From contig NZ_FNFF01000010.1 of NCBI RefSeq assembly GCF_900100315.1, forward strand, positions 1-64,000: DNA of 64,000 nucleotides. Direction: 5' to 3'. Source of the DNA: Streptomyces indicus (GTDB lineage: Bacteria; Actinomycetota; Actinomycetes; Streptomycetales; Streptomycetaceae). Position numbers and translations under genes: made by a program. The stretch's first letter is position 1, and each line of letters starts with the position of its first letter. Shown here piece by piece: positions 51,571-60,364 of this stretch. The notes below the pieces were generated by a model that saw only the letters and a list, made by a program, of their open reading frames with translations, was not told the DNA's origin and did no database searches.

Positions 51571-52905
51571 TCAGCGCCGTCGGATCAGGCGCCGAGATCC
51601 CACCACAAGGGCTCCGCCGCCGAGGAGGAAGGCGCCGGCGGTAACCCCAAGCCCGAGCAGCGATTCGTCACTGCCCCGGCCCGTCTCTGCGAGCTCTTCA
51701 GGGGTCTTGGCGACCCCCCGCTCGGAACTCCCCGCAATCGTGAACACGTAGTCCTCAGACTCCCCCACCCATTCCCCGTCGTCGTCCTGCCGCTGCACCA
51801 CGGCGAGGCTCGCGGTGACGCGGTTGGGCTGGGTGTCGGCCGTGAACCGCAGCCGCACCGGCACGGTCACCGACTCGCCGGCCGGGATGGAGAACCCGCC
51901 GAACCCGTCGTCGAACACCCCGACGTGCTCGTCGACATCGGTCCGCTCGAACGGGACCGGGTGCCACTTCCCGTCGGGCGTACGGAACTCGAACTCGGCC
52001 TGGGAGGACTGCAGATCGCGGTCGCGGTCGAGGAAGACGACGAGCGGGTGGATGTTGCGGCAGGTGTCGTCCGAGGTGTTGGTCAGCGTCACCGACCAGT
52101 TCTCGAAGCCGCCGCCCGGGTGGTACGTCTTGGGGCCCGGCTGGATCGTCGACTCGATCGGGAATTCGTCGCTGTCCGCCACGGAACAGGTGGACTGCAG
52201 CCCGGCGGTGGTGTCGCTGAGACCCTGCTTGGCGGGCGGCTGCACCGCGGCCTGCCGGGGCTGCTCGACGCTGGTGACCACCGGGGTGTTGCCCGTGTCG
52301 GAGTCGCCGGTGCCGGTGTTGCTCGTGTCGGTGCCGTCCTCGGCCGGGTCGAGGACGGCGGGGACGACGGAGGCGCCGGCGTCGGTGTCGGTGTCGGTGC
52401 TGTCCGTGCCCGTGGCGTCCGTGCCGGTGGTGTCGGAGTCGGAGGTACCGGCATCGGTCGCGTCCGACGTATCGGCGTCGCCCGTGTCCGTACCCGTCGT
52501 GTCCGTGCCCGTCGTGTCCGTACCGGTCCCGTCCGCGTCCCCGGCGTCCGCGTCACCTGCGTCCGCGTCGCCCGTGTCCGTGACCGCCTCGTCCGTCCCG
52601 CTGGTGTCCGTGTCGTCCGCCGGTACGTACGGCTCGCCCACCGCGCCGACGTCCTCACCCGTACCGACATCGGTCGCGGCGTCGGAGGCGTCCGTCGCGT
52701 CGGCCGTGTCGGAGGAGTCGGCGGCCGAGGTGTCCGCCGCGCCCGCCCCGCCGCACTCCTGCGCCAGCCCGAGCAGCGCCACGCTCAGGCAGGTCTTGCT
52801 CTTGAGCAGCGGATCGCTGTCCGCGGTCGCCGGCACTGCGACCACCGCGGGCGTGAGTGCGGCGGCGGAGACGCCGACAGCGAGAGCAGCACTGCGCAGT
52901 CGCAT
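51571..52905 (-). CDS. LAETG-anchored, Asp/Thr-rich surface protein
   Basis: This 444-residue precursor has a signal peptide (about 1-30), a Cys-containing segment near 37-50, and an acidic Thr/Asp/Gly/Ala repeat from about 55 to 215 (recurring TDTTG, GDADAGDA). A beta-sandwich domain with two cysteines (STCSVADS and DDTCRNI, about 235-395) follows. The C-terminal sorting signal is LAETG, a hydrophobic helix and RRLIRRR. LAxTG is the class E sortase recognition motif in Streptomyces. The acidic stalk would extend from the wall. ATG 52905 follows AAAGG. Confidence 0.87.
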   Translation of the reverse strand: MRLRSAALAVGVSAAALTPAVVAVPATADSDPLLKSKTCLSVALLGLAQECGGAGAADTSAADSSDTADATDASDAATDVGTGEDVGAVGEPYVPADDTDTSGTDEAVTDTGDADAGDADAGDADGTGTDTTGTDTTGTDTGDADTSDATDAGTSDSDTTGTDATGTDSTDTDTDAGASVVPAVLDPAEDGTDTSNTGTGDSDTGNTPVVTSVEQPRQAAVQPPAKQGLSDTTAGLQSTCSVADSDEFPIESTIQPGPKTYHPGGGFENWSVTLTNTSDDTCRNIHPLVVFLDRDRDLQSSQAEFEFRTPDGKWHPVPFERTDVDEHVGVFDDGFGGFSIPAGESVTVPVRLRFTADTQPNRVTASLAVVQRQDDDGEWVGESEDYVFTIAGSSERGVAKTPEELAETGRGSDESLLGLGVTAGAFLLGGGALVVGSRRLIRRR

Positions 52906-53134
52906 GGAGGAGGCCTTTGCGGATCGGGGACGTGCGGTTCGAGGAGCACCCCGCCACGTACCGACCGTCAGGAACAAGTCCGCACGCCCAGTTCAACCGG
53001 GACATGCGGACCCCGGAACGAATCAGCCGTAAGGGGCGACCGCGACCCTGCCACGCGCGCGCGGCCTCTCGCGCGCGCCACGGCCCCCTGCGGCCGAATG
53101 GCCGCCGAATCCCCCTCTATCAGCCGAGTTTCCG

Positions 53135-54274
53135 TCAATTCCGATTGGCGGGAAAGGCCACATTCGCCCGTCCGAACAGGGGCGCAAGGACCAGGTGTGC
53201 GGCGCCCTCGGCCACCAGGCGTGTGCCCCCTTCGGCCTGCCGGACCGACACCTCCACGGCCGGGCGGGCGCGGCCGCGGACCACGTCCGCGACCCCCCGC
53301 ACGAACACCTCCGAGGCCCCCGCGACCGTGCGTCCGCCGAGCAGGACGAGGTCGATGTCCAGCAGTCCGACGAGGTTGGCCGCGCCTTCGCCGAGGACAC
53401 GCGCCGCCCGCTCCAGGTCGCCGTCCGCGACCGCCGCGAGGCACAGCGCCTCGATGCAGCCGCGGTTGCCGCAGGAGCAGAGCGGCCCGTCCAACTGAAG
53501 GATCTGGTGGCCGAATTCACCCGCCCCCGTGCGATCTCCCCTATATAGGGCGCCACTCAGCACGAGGCCCGCCCCAAGTCCCGTACCGAGATGGAGATAC
53601 GCGAAGGAGCCGCCGCCGGAGGGGCGGGCGAGGGCGAGTCCGAGCGCGGCGGCGTTGGTGTCCTTGTCGACCACGACCGGCAGGGCGAGCCGTTCGGCCA
53701 GCGCGTCGCGCAGCGGGAAGCCGTCCCACTCGGGGAAGCCGGTCACCCGGTGCAGCACTCCCCCGCGGTGGTCGAGCGGGCCGGGGAGGGCGACCCCGAC
53801 CCCGAGCACGGATCCCGGAGCCGACCCCTGCCCCCGTACCGACTCCTGCTCCCGTACCGCCGTGAGCGCCGCCACCTCGCGTGCGACCGCGCCGAGTACC
53901 GCGTCCGATCCGGCGCCCAGGTCCAGCGGCGCGCGGCGCTCGTCCACCACCGTGCCCGCGAGGTCCATGAGGACCGCGATCAGCGCGTCCCGGTCCAGGT
54001 GCACCCCGACCGCGAGGCCCGCCCCCGGCGCGAGCCGCAGCACGGTGCGCGGTTTGCCGCCGGTGGAGGCGCGGCGGCCCGCCTCCGCGGCCAGGCCCTC
54101 CGCCCGCAGCCGCCCGACGATCTTGCTGACGGCCTGCGGGGTCAGCCCGGTGCGCTCGGCGATCTCGAGCCGGCTGATGCCCTCCTCGCCCGAGGTGCGC
54201 AGCAGGTCGAGGACGAGTGCGGCGTTGTGCCCGCGCAGGGCCGGCAGGTTCGCTCCTGCGTTGCCTGTGTTCAC
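53135..54274 (-). CDS. ROK-family transcriptional regulator
   Basis: A 379-residue protein with an N-terminal MarR-like winged helix (about 12-75: ISRLEIAERTGLTPQAVSKIVGRL) and a ROK sugar-kinase-like domain. The latter has the zinc motif CSCGNRGCIE and the GAGEFGHQ pattern. ROK repressors bind sugars or sugar phosphates. GTG 54274 follows AGGAG. It is divergent from the Gfo/Idh/MocA oxidoreductase, and a CAAC-N3-GTTG palindrome between them is a likely operator. Confidence 0.9.
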   Translation of the reverse strand: MNTGNAGANLPALRGHNAALVLDLLRTSGEEGISRLEIAERTGLTPQAVSKIVGRLRAEGLAAEAGRRASTGGKPRTVLRLAPGAGLAVGVHLDRDALIAVLMDLAGTVVDERRAPLDLGAGSDAVLGAVAREVAALTAVREQESVRGQGSAPGSVLGVGVALPGPLDHRGGVLHRVTGFPEWDGFPLRDALAERLALPVVVDKDTNAAALGLALARPSGGGSFAYLHLGTGLGAGLVLSGALYRGDRTGAGEFGHQILQLDGPLCSCGNRGCIEALCLAAVADGDLERAARVLGEGAANLVGLLDIDLVLLGGRTVAGASEVFVRGVADVVRGRARPAVEVSVRQAEGGTRLVAEGAAHLVLAPLFGRANVAFPANRN

Positions 54275-54322
54275 GCGTTGCTCCTGTTCACGGGCCCATT
54301 GTCACCCCGGCTTGCACTTTGG

Positions 54323-54333
54323 CAACAGCGTTG
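54323..54333. promoter_or_regulatory. CAAC-N3-GTTG palindrome between ROK and oxidoreductase genes
   Basis: CAACAGCGTTG is a perfect inverted repeat. It lies 49 bases from the ROK start and 13 bases before the oxidoreductase ATG, a classic position for an autoregulating ROK repressor. Confidence 0.55.
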
Positions 54334-54346
54334 TTTAAGTAGAGGC

Positions 54347-55420
54347 ATGACTTCCACGCTGAGGGTCGGCCTCGTCGGCTACGGCCTCGCCGGTTCCGTG
54401 TTCCACGCCCCGATGATCGCCGCGACCGAGGGCCTGACGCTCGACACGGTGGTCACGTCCAACCCCGAGCGGCAGGCGCAGGCGCGCGCCGAGTTCGGCG
54501 ACGGGCTGCGGTTCGCGGCCTCGCCGGACGAGCTGTGGGAGCGGGCGGACGAGCTCGACCTGATCGTGATCGCCTCCCCCAACAAGACCCATGTCCCGGT
54601 CGCCACGGCTGCGCTCAAGGCCGGTCTGCCGGTGGTCGTGGACAAGCCGATCGCCGGTACGGCTGCCGAGGCCCGTGAGCTCGCGGCCCTCGCGGACGAG
54701 CGCGGCCTGGTCCTGTCGGTCTTCCAGAACCGCCGCTGGGACAACGACTTCCTGACGCTCCGGAAGCTCCTCGCCGACGACGAGCTGGGCGACGTGCTGC
54801 GCTTCGAGTCCCGTTTCGAGCGCTGGCGTCCGCAGCTCAAGGGCGGCTGGCGCGAGTCGGGCGACCCCGAGGAGATCGGCGGTCTGCTCTACGACCTCGG
54901 CAGCCACGTCGTCGACCAGGCGCTCACCCTCTTCGGCCCGGCGGTCCAGGTGTACGCGGAGGCCGATGTGCGCCGTCCGAACGCCCAGGCCGACGACGAC
55001 ACGTTCATCGCCGTGACCCACGCGAGCGGGGTGCGCTCGCACCTGTACGTCTCCGCCACCACCGCCCAGCTCGGCCCGCGCTTCCGGGTGCTCGGCACGC
55101 GCGCCGGCTTCGTGAAGTACGGCCTCGACCCCCAGGAGGCCGATCTGCGCGAGGGCAAGCGCCCGACGGACGGGGGTCCGTGGGGCGTGGAGCCCGAGTC
55201 GATGTGGGGCCGGGTCGGCTCCGGCGAGTCCCCGCTGACCGGCGGCGGCCGCCCGCAGCCCAGCGTCCCCGGCGACTACCCCGCGTACTACGCCGCGGTC
55301 GCCGCCGCCGTACGCGACGGAGCCCCCAACCCGGTCACGGCGTACGAGGCCGCGAACGCCCTCGACGTCATCGAGGCGGCCCACCGCTCGGCCCGCGACG
55401 GTGTGACGGTGCGACTGTGA
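54347..55420 (+). CDS. Gfo/Idh/MocA-family oxidoreductase
   Basis: The 357-residue NAD(P)-dependent enzyme has the Rossmann motif GLVGYGLAGSVFHAP and the catalytic Lys motif VVVDKPIAG; the C-terminal domain has YDLGSHVVDQAL with the conserved His. It would oxidise or reduce a sugar, inositol or related compound. The ATG follows AGAGG. It is divergent from the ROK regulator and is followed by an HbpS-like gene 88 bases downstream. Its substrate is unknown. Confidence 0.9.
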   Translation: MTSTLRVGLVGYGLAGSVFHAPMIAATEGLTLDTVVTSNPERQAQARAEFGDGLRFAASPDELWERADELDLIVIASPNKTHVPVATAALKAGLPVVVDKPIAGTAAEARELAALADERGLVLSVFQNRRWDNDFLTLRKLLADDELGDVLRFESRFERWRPQLKGGWRESGDPEEIGGLLYDLGSHVVDQALTLFGPAVQVYAEADVRRPNAQADDDTFIAVTHASGVRSHLYVSATTAQLGPRFRVLGTRAGFVKYGLDPQEADLREGKRPTDGGPWGVEPESMWGRVGSGESPLTGGGRPQPSVPGDYPAYYAAVAAAVRDGAPNPVTAYEAANALDVIEAAHRSARDGVTVRL

Positions 55421-55508
55421 GCGACGCACGCGCGGCCGCCGGGCCGCAGACGACGACGATGTCCGCACCTCTGCGCCGCGCGGGCGGAGAAGCGAACAAG
55501 GAGACACC

Positions 55509-55973
55509 GTGAGCGCGCACCTTTCCGTAGCGGAGCTTGAGGCCCAGGAAGAGCGGCTGGTCCTGGACCACTTCACCTACGACGACGCCTGGGAGCTGGG
55601 CTCGATGCTGGTGAAGACGGCCCGCGAGCGCCAGGCCCCGGTCGCCATCGACATCCGCCGCGGCGGCCAGCAGCTCTTTCACGCCGCGCTGCCGGGCTCC
55701 ACCCCGGACAACGACGCGTGGATCGACCGCAAGCGCCGCGTCGTGGAGCGCTACGGCTGTGCGTCGTTCCTGGTGGGCGCCCGCTACCGGGCGAAGGGCA
55801 CCACCTTCGAGGAGTCCTCGCGGCTCGACCCCGACACGTACGCGGCACACGGCGGCGCGTTCCCGATCGCGGTGCGCGGCGCGGGCGTGATCGGCACGGT
55901 CGTCGTGTCCGGGCTTCCCCAGGCCGAGGACCACGCGATGGTGGTGGAGGCGCTGGAGCGGTTCAAGGGCTGA
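55509..55973 (+). CDS. HbpS-like / heme-degrading-domain (UPF0303) protein
   Basis: A 154-residue single-domain protein of the GlcG/HbpS superfamily (UPF0303-like): AWELGSMLVKTARERQAPVAIDI, GGQQLFHAALPGSTPDND, GAFPIAVRGAGVIGTVVVSGL. It has no signal peptide, so it is cytosolic. Members bind heme or flavin-like ligands; the role is uncertain. GTG 55509 follows AAGGAG. A hairpin terminator follows the stop. Confidence 0.82.
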   Translation: MSAHLSVAELEAQEERLVLDHFTYDDAWELGSMLVKTARERQAPVAIDIRRGGQQLFHAALPGSTPDNDAWIDRKRRVVERYGCASFLVGARYRAKGTTFEESSRLDPDTYAAHGGAFPIAVRGAGVIGTVVVSGLPQAEDHAMVVEALERFKG

Positions 55974-55992
55974 GCGGCCGAGTGCGTACGCG

Positions 55993-56026
55993 GACGGGGC
56001 GCCCCGGCAGGAAGGGGCGCCCCGTC
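55993..56026 (+). terminator. Hairpin terminator
   Basis: GACGGGGCGCCCC pairs with GGGGCGCCCCGTC, 20 bases after the HbpS-like stop; the next gene is convergent so it may work for both. Confidence 0.8.
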
Positions 56027-56048
56027 TTCGTATGCCTGCAGGGATCGC

Positions 56049-56900
56049 TTATGCGTCCTTCAACTCCTGGCGCTGACGGCCCAGGCCCTCGATCTCCAGC
56101 TCGACCACGTCACCGGCCCGCAGATACGGCTTCGGCTCCGGCTGGCCCATGGCCACACCGGCCGGCGTACCGGTGTTGATGATGTCGCCCGGGTACAGGG
56201 TCATGAACTGGCTGACATAGCGCACCACTTCGGCCACCGGGAAGATCTGCTCGGCGGTGGTGCCGTCCTGCTTGAGCTCGCCGTTGACCCACAGCTTGAG
56301 GCCGAGGGCCTGCGGGTCGGGTACCTCGTCGGCGGTCACGAGCCAGGGGCCGAGGGGGTTGAACGTCTCGCAGTTCTTGCCCTTGTCCCAGGTGCCGCCG
56401 CGCTCGATCTGGAACTCGCGCTCCGAGACGTCGTTGGACACCGCGTACCCGGCGACGTGCGCGAGCGCCTCCTCGTCGCTCTCCAGGTAGCGGGCGGTGC
56501 GGCCGATGACGATGGCGAGCTCGACCTCCCAGTCCGTCTTCACGGACTTCCGAGGAATGAGCACCGTGTCGTTCGGGCCGACCACCGTGTCCGCGGCCTT
56601 GAAGAAGACGATCGGCTCCGCGGGTATCTCGGCGCCGGTCTCGCGGGCGTGGTCGTGGTAGTTGAGGCCGATGCAGACGACCTTGCCGATCCGGCCGAGC
56701 GGCGGGCCGATGCGCCGCCCCTCGGCGTCGAGCACGGGAAGCGTCGGGGCCGCCTCCCGGATCCGGGCGAGCGCCGCCGGATCGGCGAGCAGCTCTCCGT
56801 CGATGTCCGCGACGATGCCGGACAGGTCCCGCAGGGTGCCGTCCTCGTCAAGCAGCGCCGGGGTTTCCGCACCCGGGTTTCCGACTCGCAGCAGCTTCAT
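56049..56900 (-). CDS. Fumarylacetoacetate hydrolase-family protein
   Basis: A 283-residue FAH-fold enzyme: GKVVCIGLNYHDHARETG, metal-binding Glu/Asp in DWEVELAIVIG, GYAVSNDVSEREFQ and GDIINTGTPAGVA. Members are acylpyruvases, 2-oxo-acid hydratases or decarboxylases. ATG 56900 follows AGGAGAG. The substrate is not known. An inverted repeat about 115 bases upstream may be its control site. Confidence 0.9.
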   Translation of the reverse strand: MKLLRVGNPGAETPALLDEDGTLRDLSGIVADIDGELLADPAALARIREAAPTLPVLDAEGRRIGPPLGRIGKVVCIGLNYHDHARETGAEIPAEPIVFFKAADTVVGPNDTVLIPRKSVKTDWEVELAIVIGRTARYLESDEEALAHVAGYAVSNDVSEREFQIERGGTWDKGKNCETFNPLGPWLVTADEVPDPQALGLKLWVNGELKQDGTTAEQIFPVAEVVRYVSQFMTLYPGDIINTGTPAGVAMGQPEPKPYLRAGDVVELEIEGLGRQRQELKDA

Positions 56901-57015
56901 CGTTCACTCTCCTGTGGTCGAAGGGTCGGCCGGGCGCCGCGTCTGAGGGGGACGGGCAGCCCGAACCGGCCGATGGGTAGCGGCCATCGGAGTAATTGGC
57001 CGATCCTCCAAGAAA

Positions 57016-57055
57016 ACGGTCCAGCCTGCAATACCCCGTTCACGTACTGGACCGT
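57016..57055. promoter_or_regulatory. ACGGTCCAG inverted repeat upstream of FAH-family gene
   Basis: ACGGTCCAG (57016-57024) and CTGGACCGT (57047-57055) are perfect inverted copies 22 bases apart, in an AT-richer stretch. This suits a dimeric or tetrameric regulator binding around the promoter. Confidence 0.5.
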
Positions 57056-57086
57056 CACAAGGCGTGAGGCGCCGGGATCCGGGCGC

Positions 57087-57833
57087 TCACACCGCCGCGG
57101 CGAGGGTGGCCGGGGGCGCGTCCCGGTAGAGGAAGTAGCGCTCGGCGGCGCTCCATACGGTGCTCGTCACCACGTAGAGCGCGGCGGCGAGCGGGACGAC
57201 GGCCACGGTGAACAGGGTCATGAAGGACATCAGCGGCATGACCTTGAGCATCGCCCCCATCCCGGGCGCGGCCTCGGTGGCCGCGGCCGGAGCGGTGGCC
57301 ATCTGCTGCTTCGTACGCCGGTAGTTGAAGGTGGCGACGGCGGTCACGAGCGCGAACAGGGCGAGGTAGACCAGGCCCGCACCGCCGAACAGCCCGCCGT
57401 CCGCGAGCGCGTCGTGGAAGCGGCCGCCGAGGGGCGCGGCGCCGAGGGTGTGCCCGAGCAGCGGGTTGGCCTCGCCGCCGAGCTCCTTGCTGGAGAACAG
57501 GTGGTACATCAGGAAGAAGGCGGGCAGTTGGAGCAGGCTCGGCAGACAGCCGGCGAGCGGTGAGATGCCCTCCTTCTTGTGCAGCTCTAGGGTCGCCTTC
57601 TGCAGCTTCTCGGGGTTCTTGCCGTGCTTCCTGCGCAGCTCCGCCAGTTGCGGGGCCAGCTTGGTGCGGGCCTTCTGGCCGCGGGCGGCGGCCCGGGACA
57701 GGGGGTGCACGGCGAGGCGTACGGCCATGGTGAACAGGACGATCGCGGCTGCGGCGGAAGCGCCCTGGAACACGGGCGCGAGGAGGTCGGAGAACTGGTC
57801 GACCAGAGTGGCGAAACCACTGAAAACGGACAC
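57087..57833 (-). CDS. YidC/Oxa1-family membrane insertase (secondary paralogue)
   Basis: The 248-residue protein has about five transmembrane helices and the Oxa1/YidC core: AVRLAVHPLSRAAARGQ, LQKATLELHKKEGISPLAGC, PSLLQLPAFFLMYHLFS. The conserved Arg in the groove (AVRLAVHPL) is kept. It lacks the neighbours of the main yidC (rnpA, rpmH, jag) and is shorter, so it is an additional copy. It would insert small membrane proteins. GTG 57833 follows AAGGGG. Confidence 0.88.
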   Translation of the reverse strand: MSVFSGFATLVDQFSDLLAPVFQGASAAAAIVLFTMAVRLAVHPLSRAAARGQKARTKLAPQLAELRRKHGKNPEKLQKATLELHKKEGISPLAGCLPSLLQLPAFFLMYHLFSSKELGGEANPLLGHTLGAAPLGGRFHDALADGGLFGGAGLVYLALFALVTAVATFNYRRTKQQMATAPAAATEAAPGMGAMLKVMPLMSFMTLFTVAVVPLAAALYVVTSTVWSAAERYFLYRDAPPATLAAAV

Positions 57834-57932
57834 GGTGGGCCCCTTCGGGGAGTCTCGTCGTACCGGAAATGCCTGAAATGCCGGAGAACCGGCGGGATTT
57901 CGGTGTGACGGACCGCGCAGAGGTGCCGGTGG

Positions 57933-58079
57933 GCGAGGCTCGGAGCCGCTCGTGGGCGAGGGCGCAGAGGTGCCCGGAGGCGAGGCTCGGAGCCGCTCGT
58001 GGGCGAGGGCGCAGAGGTGCCCGCAGGTGCCAGGGCGCAGAGGTGCCCGGAGGCGAGGCTCAGAGGTCCCCGGGGCGGG
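57933..58079. repeat. 47-base tandem repeat
   Basis: Two full copies start at 57933 and 57980 (GCGAGGCTCGGAGCCGCTCG then TGGGCGAGGGCGCAGAGGTG), with a degenerate third from about 58031. They lie between the YidC-like gene and the DUF6412 gene, so they are likely the YidC-like gene's leader. GAGGCTCGGAGCC is palindromic. Confidence 0.8.
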
Positions 58080-58084
58080 GAAGG

Positions 58085-58402
58085 TTACGCGGCCGTCGGG
58101 GCGAGACGCCCCGGTGCTCGCGGACGCGTGCGGCCCGCGGCGTCCGGGTCCCGCTGCGGCAGGAAGGCCGTCCGTTGCTCCCGGTCGCGGATCGCGGTGC
58201 GCACCCGGGCGGGCTGCACCCGCGGGACGCTGCGCGAGGCGAGCAGGACGCAGACGGCCAGCGCCGTACCGGCCGCGGCGGTCGCGGCGAGGGTGACGGC
58301 GGCGGTGAGGGAGCCCGCGTCGGTGAGCAGCACCTGGCCGACGAGCAGAAGCAGCGCGCCGATGACCCGCATGTCACGCAGTCGCTTGAACCCGTCGCTC
58401 AC
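58085..58402 (-). CDS. DUF6412-like small membrane protein
   Basis: A 105-residue protein with two transmembrane helices (about 14-30 and 35-55) and a basic cytoplasmic tail rich in Arg and Pro. It resembles DUF6412 proteins found next to secondary YidC genes in Streptomyces. It is upstream of the YidC-like gene in the same direction, so it may be its partner or client. GTG 58402 follows GAGGAGG. Confidence 0.75.
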   Translation of the reverse strand: MSDGFKRLRDMRVIGALLLLVGQVLLTDAGSLTAAVTLAATAAAGTALAVCVLLASRSVPRVQPARVRTAIRDREQRTAFLPQRDPDAAGRTRPRAPGRLAPTAA

Positions 58403-58461
58403 GGCCGCCTCCTCTCGTCCTCGCGTCGCCCTCGTATCGCCCTCGTGGGCGCCCCTCGATC

Positions 58462-59961
58462 CTAAGCGTTCACGGCCTCGTCCACGAGAGGCTCCTTGGC
58501 CAGCACCTCGCGATCGGGACGTACGTCACGGTCCTTCGGCCCCGCGAACGTCACCACAAGTGCCACCGCGAGATTCGCCGCGAGGGCCACGAGCCCGGCG
58601 TTGATCCCCCACACCGGATCGTTCTCCGTGAACACCAGCGCGCAGACGATCACGACCCCGACGACCAGACCGCTGACCGCCGCGACCAGGGTCAGCCGCC
58701 GCCACACGAGCCCGAGCAGCAGCATCGGCAGCAGCTGCGCCATCCCCTCGTACGAGATGAGCGAGAGCCGGACGAGGGTGTTCGGTGCGGTGTACGTCAT
58801 GATCAGCGCGAGGGTGCCGGCGATGACGACCACCGCCTGCGAGGCGTTCTTCTGCCGCACCTGGCTGTGCAGGCGCGGTACGTGGCTGAGCACGCTGCGT
58901 CCCCACATCGTGCCGATGACCAGCATGAACACCGCCATCGGCACGATGGACGACAGGGCCGCCGCCACCCCGATGACGCCGACGGCCCAGGCGGGCAGCG
59001 AGTCGACCACCAGCTTGAAGAGCGCCAGGTTCGAGTCCGCGCCGGTCAGGCCGGGCACGACGAACAGCGCGGCCATGCCGAGCAGCATCGGGACGAAGAG
59101 CAGGATGTTGTACCCGGGGAGCAGGATGGCGTTGCGGCGCAGGGCGTCGGCGTTGCGCGCGCCCAGGTAGCCGGCGACGGTGGTCGGGAAGATCACCACG
59201 GTGAAGGCGTTGAGCACGGTGGTCGAGGCGAACCAGGCGAGCCCGAGACCGCTCTCGCCGTGCCCGGGCAGGGTGAGCCACTCCCCCTTCTCCTCGACGA
59301 GCCGGTCGAGGAAGGGCCCGTATCCGTCGAAGTAGTGCAGCGGGACGTAGATCGCGAGGAAGGCGAGCGTGCCGATGACGAGCACGTCCTTGAGCACGGA
59401 CACCCAGGCGCTCCCGCGCAGGCCGCTGACCACCACGAACCCCGTGGTGATCGCGAAGGCCAGGAAATAGGCCCAGTTGAGGCTGATGCCGCCGTACGAG
59501 ATCGTCGAGACGACCACGCCCATGCCGGTGATCTGCAACTGGATGTACGGCAGCAGGAACACGGTGGCGAGCACGGCGACGGCGGCGCCCAGCCAGGGTC
59601 TGCCGTACCGGTGGCTGATCATGTCCGTGATCCCGACGAGCCCGTGGTCGCGCGCGTACGCCCAGAGCATCGGCCCGACGACGTACCCGACCACGTATCC
59701 GCAGGACATGTACGCGACCACGTACAGCACGGGAGCGCCGTAGTTGTAGCCCCAGCCCGCGGCCCCCAGATAGCTGAAGCTGGTGTAGCCCTCCCCGGCC
59801 ATCAGCACCCAGATGAACACCACGCCGAGACTGCGCCCGCCCACGGACCACTCGGCGAGCCCGCCCTGCCCGCCCCTGCCGCGCACGGCGAGCAGACCGA
59901 GGGCGACCGTGGCGAGCATGAAGACGGCGAAGACGGTGGTGGCGACGGCGGCGTTGCTCAT
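58462..59961 (-). CDS. Sodium:solute symporter (SSS family)
   Basis: A 499-residue transporter with about 13 transmembrane helices. Family marks are AGEGYTSFSYLGAAGWGYNYGAP and TTVAGYLGARNADALRRNAILLPGYN, the SSS signature region. It imports an organic solute with sodium. Its start overlaps the DUF3311 stop (ATGA), and DUF3311/SSS pairs are common. The substrate is not known; acetate, proline and pantothenate carriers are relatives. Confidence 0.9.
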   Translation of the reverse strand: MSNAAVATTVFAVFMLATVALGLLAVRGRGGQGGLAEWSVGGRSLGVVFIWVLMAGEGYTSFSYLGAAGWGYNYGAPVLYVVAYMSCGYVVGYVVGPMLWAYARDHGLVGITDMISHRYGRPWLGAAVAVLATVFLLPYIQLQITGMGVVVSTISYGGISLNWAYFLAFAITTGFVVVSGLRGSAWVSVLKDVLVIGTLAFLAIYVPLHYFDGYGPFLDRLVEEKGEWLTLPGHGESGLGLAWFASTTVLNAFTVVIFPTTVAGYLGARNADALRRNAILLPGYNILLFVPMLLGMAALFVVPGLTGADSNLALFKLVVDSLPAWAVGVIGVAAALSSIVPMAVFMLVIGTMWGRSVLSHVPRLHSQVRQKNASQAVVVIAGTLALIMTYTAPNTLVRLSLISYEGMAQLLPMLLLGLVWRRLTLVAAVSGLVVGVVIVCALVFTENDPVWGINAGLVALAANLAVALVVTFAGPKDRDVRPDREVLAKEPLVDEAVNA

Positions 59962-60167
59962 CGACCGCTCCCGGCCCGGCGGGAGTTGCGGTCCCCGCGC
60001 CAGGTCAGCCAGACGGCGACCGGCGCGAGGAGGGTGGCTCCCAGCAGCCAGACGAAGAAGAACGGCAGCCCGAGCACCACGGGCTCGACCTGGTTGACGA
60101 ACGGCAGGGCGCCCACGTACAGCACGAACGGGACCAGCAGCCAGAGGAGATGAGGGCGAGCGATCAC
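59958..60167 (-). CDS. DUF3311 small membrane protein
   Basis: A 69-residue protein with two transmembrane helices (about 8-26 and 34-53). It is coupled by ATGA to the symporter and is probably its accessory subunit. GTG 60167 begins at VIARPHLLWLL, though the ribosome site is weak. Confidence 0.83.
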   Translation of the reverse strand: MIARPHLLWLLVPFVLYVGALPFVNQVEPVVLGLPFFFVWLLGATLLAPVAVWLTWRGDRNSRRAGSGR

Positions 60168-60221
60168 TCGGGTGAGCCTAGGCGGTGAGCCGGCCGATGC
60201 GGTGCACCGGTGGGGCGGGTG

Positions 60222-60364
60222 GGGGCACCTGTGACGGGTGGGCGGCACCTGTGACGGGTGGGCGGCACCCGTGGCGAGTCGGCCTCACCTCTGCCAAGCG
60301 GACGTCACCGGTGGCGAGTCGGCCTCACCTCTGACGAGTCCGCCTTACCCCTGGCGACCGAGCC
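60222..60364. repeat. Short degenerate tandem repeats between DUF3311 and sortase E
   Basis: GGCACCTGTGACGGGTGGGC occurs twice (from about 60227 and 60246). GGTGGCGAGTCGGCCTCACC occurs near 60310, and a CGTGGCGAGTCGGCCTCACC copy precedes it near 60270. They sit in the DUF3311-symporter promoter region. No gene was seen in this stretch. Confidence 0.55.
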
